From positions 1 to 6,266 of the forward strand of contig JAPLDC010000073.1 in assembly GCA_026391935.1 (NCBI GenBank): a stretch of 6,266 nt of DNA. Reading direction: 5' to 3'. Below the pieces are notes generated by a model. The model was not told the origin of the DNA and ran no database searches. It saw only the letters and a program-made list of their open reading frames with translations. Source of the DNA: Bacteroidota bacterium (GTDB lineage Bacteria; Bacteroidota; Bacteroidia; 2-12-FULL-35-15). The translations under genes were made by a program, and so were the position numbers. This document shows, piece after piece, positions 1 through 5,648 of the stretch; the stretch's first letter is position 1, and every line of letters starts with the position of its first letter.

Positions 1-392
1 GACATGCAGGAATATTTTCTGATGCCAATGATCTGGCCGTGATGATGCAATTGTTTTTGAACCATGGAACCTATGGCGGCAAAAGATATATCGATTCGTC
101 AACCGTTGCGGAGTTTACGAAATGCCAATATTGCAAAGAGAATCGCAGAGCGATCGGTTTTGATAAGCCGGAGATGAATCCCGATAAAGATAGTCCGGTT
201 TGCAGCTGTGTTTCTTATTTAAGTTTCGGTCATACCGGATTTACAGGTACATTGGTATGGGCTGATCCGGAGAATCAATTGGTGTATATTTTTCTTTCTA
301 ACAGGGTTTATCCCGATGCTGATGAAAATAAATTGGCAAAGTCAGGTATCCGCACAAAGATCCAAGAAGTTATTTATGAGGCCGTGAAATAG
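1..392 (+). CDS. Serine beta-lactamase-like hydrolase, C-terminal part (probably the C-terminal module of a GH3/beta-lactamase fusion)
   Basis: This is the last 129 residues of a protein whose start lies left of the window. The frame is open from base 3, so the GTG/ATG codons at 39-46 are internal. It opens with HAGIFSDANDLA (residues 1-12), followed by a YGGKRYI segment (24-30). Both are typical of the helical part of class C beta-lactamase/PBP4-like serine hydrolases. FGHTGFTGT (75-83) carries HTG at 77-79, the counterpart of the KTG box on strand beta-3. The catalytic SxxK and YxN motifs would lie upstream and cannot be seen. The FDKPE segment (53-57) and the ending FLSNRVYPDAD with NKL and IRTKIQ resemble, from memory, the C-terminus of Bacteroidota proteins that join an exported GH3 beta-N-acetylglucosaminidase to this domain. 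The GH3 part is inferred, not seen. Possible roles are peptidoglycan or amino-sugar processing; beta-lactam resistance is not implied. It ends in TAG with no convincing terminator, 94 nt before mqnE. Confidence 0.82.
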   Translation, partial: HAGIFSDANDLAVMMQLFLNHGTYGGKRYIDSSTVAEFTKCQYCKENRRAIGFDKPEMNPDKDSPVCSCVSYLSFGHTGFTGTLVWADPENQLVYIFLSNRVYPDADENKLAKSGIRTKIQEVIYEAVK

Positions 393-437
393 GTTTACTT
401 TCTACGTTATTTATTGCAAAACAAAAGCCTTTATCGC

Positions 438-468
438 TTGTTATTAAAGTCGACAAACCGTAAATTTG
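438..468 (+). promoter_or_regulatory. Bacteroidota-type promoter for mqnE
   Basis: TAAATTTG at 461-468 matches the Bacteroidota -7 consensus TAnnTTTG at every fixed position. A TTG at 438-440 lies 20 nt upstream, where the -33 element is expected. Transcription should then start around 473-476, giving a leader of about a dozen bases before the ATG at 487. The -7 box overlaps the alternative TTG start at 466, which argues against that codon being used. The box match is seen directly; promoter activity is inferred. Confidence 0.6.
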
Positions 469-486
469 CGCAATAAAACAGCGCTT

Positions 487-1653
487 ATGAAAACTCAGGA
501 TATTTCTTCTCTTTTATTGGATTCAAATCTTTCCAAGGACTTAAAAAAAATTACAGAAAAAGTAATTTCAAATGAACGTATCTCTATTGAGGATGGTATT
601 CTGTTGTATGAAAAGGGAGAGCTCGGATTCTTAGGAATATTAGCTAATTATGTCCGTGAAAATAAGAATGGAAACAATGTATATTTCAATCGGAATTTCC
701 ATATAGAGCCAACTAATATTTGTGTTTTCGACTGTAAGTTCTGTTCGTATTCCCGATTATTAAAAAATAAAGAAGACGGATGGGAATTATCCGAAGAAGA
801 TATTATTAAAATGGTGCGCAAGTATGATGGAAAACCTGTAACTGAAGTGCATATTGTTGGAGGAGTTCATCCTAAAATGGGGTTGATGTATTTTGCAAAT
901 CTTATAAAAAAAATAAAAGATATTCGTCCGGATCTTCATGTGAAAGCTTTTACTGCTGTGGAGTTAGAATACATGTGTAGAAAAGCAAATGTGAGTTACG
1001 AAGAAGGATTGCGAATCTTGAAAGAGCATGGACAAAATTCGTTGCCGGGTGGTGGTGCAGAAATTTTTGATGAAACGATCCGTAAAGAAATTTGTGAAGA
1101 TAAATGTACATCAGCAGAATGGCTTGAAATTCACGAGACAGCGCATAAATTAGGAATGCCTTCCAATGCGACCATGTTATATGGTAATATAGAAAAGTTT
1201 GAACACCGTGTGGATCATATGAACCGATTACGTGAATTGCAGGATAAGACAAAAGGCTTCAATACTTTTATTCCTTTGAAGTTCCGTAATCAGGGAAATC
1301 AGATGAGTCATATTCCTGAAATTTCGGTGGTTGAAGATCTGCGTAATTATGCGATCTCTAGAATCTTTATGGATAACTTCGGACATATCAAAGCATATTG
1401 GCCGATGATAGGAAGGTCAACAGCACAACTTTCACTTGCTTTTGGTGTGGATGATATTGATGGTACTATTGACGATTCTACAAAAATATATACCATGGCA
1501 GGTTCGGAAGAACAGTCTCCGGCATTAACAACACAAGAATTGGTTGAATTGATTAAACAAGCGGGAAGAACACCGATTGAGCGCGATACACTTTATAATG
1601 TGATCACCGATTACAGTAATTATGATTTCAGCAAAGAAGAAGTAGTGATTTAA
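487..1653 (+). CDS. mqnE: Aminodeoxyfutalosine synthase MqnE (radical SAM)
   Basis: MqnE is a cytosolic radical SAM enzyme of the futalosine route to menaquinone. It joins the adenosyl radical from SAM to 3-[(1-carboxyvinyl)oxy]benzoate, the MqnA product, giving aminodeoxyfutalosine. The protein has 388 residues, normal for the family. HIEPTNICVFDCKFCSY (72-88) holds the CxxxCxxC cluster motif at C79, C83 and C86. It is followed by GGVHP (125-129), PGGGAE (187-192) and SNATMLYGNIE (226-236). The later stretch FIPLKFR, IKAYWPMIGR and FGVDDIDGTIDD (261-330) favours MqnE over its paralogue MqnC, the cyclic dehypoxanthinyl futalosine synthase. An in-frame TTG at 466 would add seven residues, but it sits inside the -7 promoter box, so ATG 487 is chosen. 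There is no Shine-Dalgarno box, as usual in Bacteroidota. No other mqn gene is in the window, so it appears monocistronic and converges on the gene at 1862-2302. Confidence 0.95.
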   Translation: MKTQDISSLLLDSNLSKDLKKITEKVISNERISIEDGILLYEKGELGFLGILANYVRENKNGNNVYFNRNFHIEPTNICVFDCKFCSYSRLLKNKEDGWELSEEDIIKMVRKYDGKPVTEVHIVGGVHPKMGLMYFANLIKKIKDIRPDLHVKAFTAVELEYMCRKANVSYEEGLRILKEHGQNSLPGGGAEIFDETIRKEICEDKCTSAEWLEIHETAHKLGMPSNATMLYGNIEKFEHRVDHMNRLRELQDKTKGFNTFIPLKFRNQGNQMSHIPEISVVEDLRNYAISRIFMDNFGHIKAYWPMIGRSTAQLSLAFGVDDIDGTIDDSTKIYTMAGSEEQSPALTTQELVELIKQAGRTPIERDTLYNVITDYSNYDFSKEEVVI

Positions 1654-1706
1654 TTCAAAGCTAACAGTTTTCTCTCCTTTTGACTTAAAGACATTTCTCT
1701 GGGTCG

Positions 1707-1852
1707 TCAGTTCGAGTGTTTTTCTTTTTCGAAAAATGTATCGAGAACGTGTGAGATACTTTTTAACTCAAAGGGTTTTATATAGTGATTACTTCTTGAT
1801 ACGCTCTCGGAGTTTATCCTGAGCAAAGCCGAAGGAGTCGAACTCGAAGTGA
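1707..1852. repeat. Multi-arm foldable intergenic repeat between convergent genes
   Basis: The spacer between mqnE and the MaoC-like gene folds on paper into nested arms. The outer stem is 1707-1717 with 1842-1852, 10 of 11 pairs with one G-G mismatch. A short hairpin has stem TTTTTC (1719-1724) and GAAAAA (1731-1736). Directly next to it, 1737-1747 pairs with 1793-1803 (11 pairs, two of them G-U) and encloses a 45-nt loop. A weak fourth arm (1807-1810 with 1829-1832) encloses a TTTATCCTGAGCAAAG segment. From memory, the TTCGAGTG, TATCGAGAAC and CTCGAAGTGA blocks recur in intergenic regions of flavobacteria and relatives. The reverse complement of the TATCCTGAG...GAAGGA part recalls another widespread repeat. 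It encodes no protein and may help end transcription from both sides. The pairing is seen; repeat family and function are inferred. Confidence 0.55.
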
Positions 1853-1861
1853 TTGTGGTAT

Positions 1862-2302
1862 TTATTTTGTTGCATCGTGTAATATTAGCATATCCAGCAT
1901 TTGCAATGATTCTCCGTTTTCATTTGTAAAATCAAAATGCCATTTTATAGCAACATTGTTGTTTTCTTTAACAAGTTTTATGGCTGATATACTTACTTTG
2001 CAAAATACCTTCATATTTGCATAGATAGGTTTTAAAAATTTCCAACTATTTATTTCCAGTCCGGCTAAAACAGAATCTCCAAATAATGGGATCCATTTTG
2101 TTTTATAAAAAATGTTGAATATGTGGGGTCCGCTGGTAACAAGACCTTTAAAAATACTTTTTTCTGCAACTTCTTTGTTTGTGTGGAAATCGAGTGGGTC
2201 GAAAAATTCGGCAAAATCTATAATATCTTTTTCGGTTACAGAGACTGATTCGAAATCGAAAGTTGAATTTACGAATAGTTCTTTTATAAATATTTTTTCC
2301 AT
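1862..2302 (-). CDS. MaoC-like hotdog-fold dehydratase/hydratase
   Basis: This 146-residue protein resembles single-domain MaoC-like dehydratases, the family that includes R-specific enoyl-CoA hydratases. FFDPLDFHTNKEVAEKS (33-49) matches the FDPxxFHxD type of hydratase signature, with D35 and H40 in the positions of the usual catalytic Asp/His pair. FKGLVTSGPH (51-60) follows as the hotdog helix and turn. SWKFLKPIYANMKV (86-99) fits the typical later strand, where many homologues have a [FR]xxPVxxGD-like turn, and the C-terminus is beta-rich. It is soluble with no signal peptide, and the length is normal for one hotdog domain. The likely substrate is a CoA or ACP thioester, but neither the substrate nor activity can be read from the sequence. 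It stands alone, with no acyl-CoA gene beside it. The strong palindrome at 2459-2499 separates it from pntAB, so it probably has its own promoter. The start is ATG after the A/T-rich leader AAGAAAATTAATT, without a Shine-Dalgarno box. Confidence 0.8.
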   Translation of the reverse strand: MEKIFIKELFVNSTFDFESVSVTEKDIIDFAEFFDPLDFHTNKEVAEKSIFKGLVTSGPHIFNIFYKTKWIPLFGDSVLAGLEINSWKFLKPIYANMKVFCKVSISAIKLVKENNNVAIKWHFDFTNENGESLQMLDMLILHDATK

Positions 2303-2458
2303 AATTAATTTTCTTGAGTCTAAATTGACTTAGTAAATTTACCTATTTATACTATGAGTAAGCTAATTTGGTTGTCAAGGTTAAGCATGAAGAGAATCAT
2401 TATTTGAGATTGCTTCACCTGAATAAGTTATTCACTGGCATTTTGAACGAAACATTTT
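2303..2458. other. Spacer upstream of the MaoC-like gene; no firm promoter
   Basis: This stretch should hold the promoter of the minus-strand gene at 1862-2302. The best -7 candidates on that strand are TAAATTTA (complement of 2334-2341) and TAACCTTG (complement of 2376-2383). Each matches TAnnTTTG except at one fixed base, and neither has a TTG at the right distance upstream. I see no gene, repeat or RNA in it. Confidence 0.3.
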
Positions 2459-2499
2459 CAAACAAAAACGCTCCGTAAATTACGGAGCGTTTTTGTTTG
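2459..2499 (-). terminator. Perfect palindromic intrinsic terminator after pntB
   Basis: Two 20-base arms, 2459-2478 and 2480-2499, are exact reverse complements around A2479. The G/C core is CGCTCCGT paired with ACGGAGCG. It is flanked by an A-tract on one side and TTTTTGTTTG on the other, so either strand yields a hairpin followed by a U-rich tail. Given gene order, it most likely ends the pntAB transcript, 51 bases past the pntB stop, and shields the MaoC-like gene from read-through. The same structure could also stop any plus-strand transcript passing the convergent junction. Confidence 0.88.
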
Positions 2500-2505
2500 A
2501 TATGA

Positions 2506-2548
2506 TCTCGGAGTAAATCCCCCTAGCCCCCTTTTCAAAGGGGGAATT
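2506..2548. repeat. C-block/G-block dispersed repeat at the pntB 3' end
   Basis: Just past the pntB stop codon lies TCCCCCTAGCCCCC (2518-2531), then TTTTCAAA, then GGGGG (2540-2544). CCCCCTTT (2527-2534) and AAAGGGGG (2537-2544) form a perfect stem around a two-base turn, so the top pair or two must open. The upstream CCCCC (2519-2523) can compete for the same G run. From memory, this motif (CCCCCTAGCCCCC then a short link then GGGGG) is a frequent intergenic repeat in Bacteroidota genomes. It begins with TCTCGGAGTAAATCC (2506-2520), which resembles part of the repeat at 1805-1819. Function is unknown; copy number must be checked in the genome. Confidence 0.6.
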
Positions 2549-2550
2549 AA

Positions 2551-3945
2551 TTATGCTTTTAAAAATCCTAGTATTTTTTCAACGCTATCTTTCGCATCGC
2601 CATATAGCATTTCTGCGTTTGGTTTATAGAACAAAGGATTTTCTACACCTGCATAACCAACTGACATAGAACGTTTCATTATAATAACTTTTTCAGCTTT
2701 CCATGCTTCAATTACCGGCATACCATAAATCGGACTTGAAGGATCATCTTGTGCACCAGGGTTAACAACATCGTTTGCTCCAATTACCATTACCACATCC
2801 GTTTCTGGCAGGTCAGGGTTTATCTCATCCATCTCCATTACAATATCGTATGGTACATTCGCTTCTGCTAATAACACATTCATATGGCCTGGTAAACGCC
2901 CGGCTACAGGGTGAATTGCAAATCTTACTTTTTTACCTGCTTTTTGTAATGTTTGAACCATATCATAAATAGGGTATTGTGCTTTTGCAACAGCCATACC
3001 ATAACCAGGAACAATAACTATCGATTTAGCTTCTTTCAAAAAATCAGCAACTTCTTCATGATTCATCGCAGTTACTTCTCCTTCCATTGCTGTCGCGTCT
3101 CCGCTAGCAGCAACTGCTCCAAAACCTCCAAGTATAACCGAGATGAATGATCTGTTCATTGCTTCACACATGATAATAGAAAGAATTGCACCCGAACTAC
3201 CTACCAATGCTCCTGTTACAATAAGTAAATCGTTACCTAGCATAAAGCCTGCAGCTGATGCTGCCCAACCCGAATAAGAGTTTAACATTGAAACGACTAC
3301 CGGCATATCTGCACCACCAATTGCCATTACCAGCATTACACCAATAAAACCCGCAAAAGCAGTCATGATGTATAAATACAGAAGTCCATTAGTACCTTCA
3401 GCCCCTGCAAATAGCACACCCAATACAATAGACGCAATAAGTAGAATAATATTAACAGCATGTCTTCCCGGATACAACAAAGGCTTACTCATGATTTTGC
3501 CTTCTAATTTACCCCAAGCAATAATAGAACCTGTAAATGTAATTGCTCCAATGAACACACCAATAAATACTTCAATTAAATGGATGTTGTGTTCTGCAGC
3601 AGGAAGTGCTTGCGTTTTAGGATCAAGGTAGGAACCATAACCAACCAGTACAGCTGCTAATCCAACAAAGCTATGGAGGATAGCGACTAATTGGGGCATG
3701 GAAGTCATCTCCACTTTTCGAGCAAGCAATATACCGATTACAGATGCAATTGCAATCGCCATAATAATATACACTTGACCATGTACGCCTTGTCCGAGCA
3801 CAGTTGCGAGTATAGCGATAGCCATACCTACAATACCATAAAATACTCCGCGCTTTGCTGATTCCTGTGAGGATAAACCTCCTAAACTTAATATAAACAG
3901 TATACTTGCAAAAACATATGCTGCTGTTTGAATTCCTATTGTCAT
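2551..3945 (-). CDS. pntB: NAD(P) transhydrogenase subunit beta PntB
   Basis: PntB is the membrane subunit, carrying the NADP(H) domain, of the proton-translocating transhydrogenase. The enzyme transfers hydride between NAD(H) and NADP(H) and is normally driven by the proton-motive force towards NADPH. The 464 residues match the usual length (about 462 in E. coli). Residues 1 to about 260 form the multi-helix domain II. MPQLVAILHSFVGLAAVL places H91, and GGADMPVVVSMLNSYSG places D213 and N222, at the proton-path positions known from E. coli. Domain III holds the NADP fold: GYGMAVAKAQ (314-323), HPVAGRLPGHMNVLLAEA (345-362), IGANDVVNP with D392 (388-396), and MKRSMSVGYAG with K424/R425 (423-433), which in homologues contact the 2'-phosphate. 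The start lies 7 nt past the pntA stop, so the genes are co-transcribed and probably translationally coupled. No key residue is missing. The repeat and terminator at 2459-2548 follow the stop. Confidence 0.97.
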   Translation of the reverse strand: MTIGIQTAAYVFASILFILSLGGLSSQESAKRGVFYGIVGMAIAILATVLGQGVHGQVYIIMAIAIASVIGILLARKVEMTSMPQLVAILHSFVGLAAVLVGYGSYLDPKTQALPAAEHNIHLIEVFIGVFIGAITFTGSIIAWGKLEGKIMSKPLLYPGRHAVNIILLIASIVLGVLFAGAEGTNGLLYLYIMTAFAGFIGVMLVMAIGGADMPVVVSMLNSYSGWAASAAGFMLGNDLLIVTGALVGSSGAILSIIMCEAMNRSFISVILGGFGAVAASGDATAMEGEVTAMNHEEVADFLKEAKSIVIVPGYGMAVAKAQYPIYDMVQTLQKAGKKVRFAIHPVAGRLPGHMNVLLAEANVPYDIVMEMDEINPDLPETDVVMVIGANDVVNPGAQDDPSSPIYGMPVIEAWKAEKVIIMKRSMSVGYAGVENPLFYKPNAEMLYGDAKDSVEKILGFLKA

Positions 3946-3952
3946 AAATTTC

Positions 3953-5488
3953 TTATTTTTTAAACATTTTCAACATACGGTGAGTTACTACAAACCCTCC
4001 TACAATATTAATACTGGCAACTAAAATAGCTACAAAAGCTATGATAGTCATTGGACTCGATATATCATCAGTTGTTTGTAATAAACCTCCAACGATAATA
4101 ATACCACTAATTGCGTTGGTAACAGCCATTAAAGGAGTATGCAGGGAATGAGATACATTCCAGATAACTTGCCAACCAATAAACACAGCTAATACAAAAA
4201 CTGTAAAATGTTGCATAAATGCACTTGGTGCAAATTGTCCTAGCATTAATAAAAACATACCAATAACGCTCAATTTGATGATCATTGATGTCGCTTCTTT
4301 CTTATTTTTTCTAGCTGAAACAACTTTTGGATCTTCCACTACAACTTCAGCAGCCTTTGGCTTAGCCGGACTAACAGGAAGTGGTGCCGGTGGCCAATTA
4401 ATTTTACCATTATACGTTACCATTGCTCTTGAAACAACAGCATCCTCCATATCAATTTTCCATTTTTCTGCTTTACCCATATCATCTAATAAATGACATA
4501 AGTTATTACCATATAATTGCGAAGCTTGTGCAGGTAGCTGATTTAATTTTCCAATAATAGTAACTCCATTATCAGTTGTATAAACTTCTCCGTTTTTCGT
4601 TAATTCACAATTTCCACCTGATGAAGCGGCTAAATCTACAATTACTGATCCCGGCTTCATAACAGCTACATGATCCGCTAAAATTAATTTAGGAGCTGGT
4701 CTGCCAGGAATTTGAGCCGTGGTAATAATAATATCTACTTCAGCAGCTTGCGCTTTAAACAAAGCCATTTCAGCGTCAATAAATGCTTTACTCATTTCTT
4801 TTGAGTAACCCGAAGCAGTTGCTCCATCTTCTTCTATTTCTACAGTTAAAAATTGCGCACCCATCGATTCGATTTGTTCTGCAACTTCTTTTCGTGTATC
4901 AAAAGCTCTGACAATTGCTCCTAATGAATTGGCAGCACCGATAGAAGCCAATCCTGCAACACCTGCACCTATTACTAAAACTTTGGCAGGCTCAACTTTA
5001 CCTGCTGCTGTAATTTGCCCGTTGAGGAATCTTCCAAAATGGTAGGAGCCTTCTATAACGGCTCTATATCCTGCAATGTTTGCCATCGATGACAATACAT
5101 CCATTTTTTGTGCTCTGGAAATACGAGGTATTGCATCCATAGCAACTGCATTCACTTTTTTATCGGCTAATTTTTGAAGTAAGGGTTGATTTTGTGCCGG
5201 CCACAAATAACTCAACATTACCAAACCTTCTCTCATTAGATCAACTTCTTCAAGTGAAGGCTCTTTTACCTTTAATACAATGTCTGAATTACCATATATT
5301 TCGCCTGCTGTAGCAACTATTTTTGCTCCAGCTTCTTCAAAATCTTTATCAGAAAAATTTGCTTTTATCCCTGCATTGTGCTGAATATAAATTTCAAATC
5401 CTTGCTTTTGCAATCGTTTGACCGTTTTTGGAGTTGCAGCAACTCTTAACTCATTTGGAAAAATTTCCGATGGAACGCCTACCTTCAT
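3953..5488 (-). CDS. pntA: NAD(P) transhydrogenase subunit alpha PntA
   Basis: PntA carries the NAD(H)-binding domain I of the transhydrogenase plus part of the membrane domain II. The 511 residues correspond to the undivided, E. coli-type alpha subunit (about 510), unlike species where it is split into PntAA and PntAB. The N-terminus MKVGVPSE with NELRVAATP is the alanine dehydrogenase/PNT N-domain. PRISRAQKMD (121-130) is the RQD loop with R122, Q127 and D130. IGAGVAGLASIGAANSLGA (173-191) is the dinucleotide-binding turn, and AFDTR ends the next strand. GYSKEM (about 228-233) lies in the mobile loop. After a Pro/Ala/Lys/Val-rich linker (about 365-400) come four hydrophobic segments at roughly 402-420, 428-446, 452-471 and 479-503. 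It is the first gene of the pntAB unit. The ATG at 5486-5488 gives the expected N-terminus, after an A/T-rich leader with no Shine-Dalgarno box. No frameshift or missing motif is seen. Confidence 0.97.
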   Translation of the reverse strand: MKVGVPSEIFPNELRVAATPKTVKRLQKQGFEIYIQHNAGIKANFSDKDFEEAGAKIVATAGEIYGNSDIVLKVKEPSLEEVDLMREGLVMLSYLWPAQNQPLLQKLADKKVNAVAMDAIPRISRAQKMDVLSSMANIAGYRAVIEGSYHFGRFLNGQITAAGKVEPAKVLVIGAGVAGLASIGAANSLGAIVRAFDTRKEVAEQIESMGAQFLTVEIEEDGATASGYSKEMSKAFIDAEMALFKAQAAEVDIIITTAQIPGRPAPKLILADHVAVMKPGSVIVDLAASSGGNCELTKNGEVYTTDNGVTIIGKLNQLPAQASQLYGNNLCHLLDDMGKAEKWKIDMEDAVVSRAMVTYNGKINWPPAPLPVSPAKPKAAEVVVEDPKVVSARKNKKEATSMIIKLSVIGMFLLMLGQFAPSAFMQHFTVFVLAVFIGWQVIWNVSHSLHTPLMAVTNAISGIIIVGGLLQTTDDISSPMTIIAFVAILVASINIVGGFVVTHRMLKMFKK

Positions 5489-5648
5489 AATTAAACAATA
5501 TTACGTTTACTTGTTTTTTAAGAACAAAATTTTGAGTCCCGAAAGTAACAAAATAATATTAACTAGCAAAAAAAATAGTCATTACATATCGCTGATTCCT
5601 TTATTGTGCCTTCGTTCTTAGCGTTGAGGTATATTCAAATTGTATGAC
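5489..5648. other. Spacer upstream of pntA, with weak promoter-like boxes and a repeat-like stretch
   Basis: This should hold the pntAB promoter, read on the minus strand. The best -7-like boxes there are AAATTTTG (complement of 5525-5532) and TTATTTTG (complement of 5549-5556), each one fixed base off TAnnTTTG. The TTTTG of the second lies 16 nt upstream of the first, a little short for a -33 element, so the promoter is not settled. At 5604-5625, TTGTGCC, TTCGTTC and TTAGCGTT follow one another with a period of about seven bases. This recalls degenerate CTTTGTG/CTTAGTG-type intergenic repeats known in many bacteria. I see no terminator hairpin for the upstream phosphodiesterase gene and no coding sequence. 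Confidence 0.3.

Noticed and set aside
420..442. Possible terminator hairpin after the serine hydrolase gene (AACAA...GC with GCTTGTT)
   Set aside because: The stem needs a two-base bulge, has only two G/C pairs next to the loop and no T-tract; it also overlaps the -33 region of the mqnE promoter.
466..486. TTG at 466 as the mqnE start
   Set aside because: It overlaps the -7 promoter box, and ATG 487 gives a protein of normal family length.
950..1252. 100-codon open frame on the minus strand inside mqnE
   Set aside because: It lies wholly opposite a strongly conserved radical SAM gene, resembles no family I know, and has a composition expected of an antisense shadow.
2112..2333. 73-codon plus-strand frame overlapping the MaoC-like gene
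   Set aside because: It is antisense to the hotdog-fold coding sequence, with no recognisable domain and no promoter ahead of it.
2334..2383. Promoter boxes for the MaoC-like gene
   Set aside because: Both candidates miss one fixed base of TAnnTTTG and lack a properly spaced TTG, so no promoter is called.
3365..3631. 88-codon plus-strand frame inside pntB, and similar frames at 2775-2972, 2953-3150, 4275-4496 and 5418-5621
   Set aside because: All but the last lie opposite fully conserved transhydrogenase sequence; the last overlaps the pntA 5' end and its spacer. None shows a motif or a plausible start signal.
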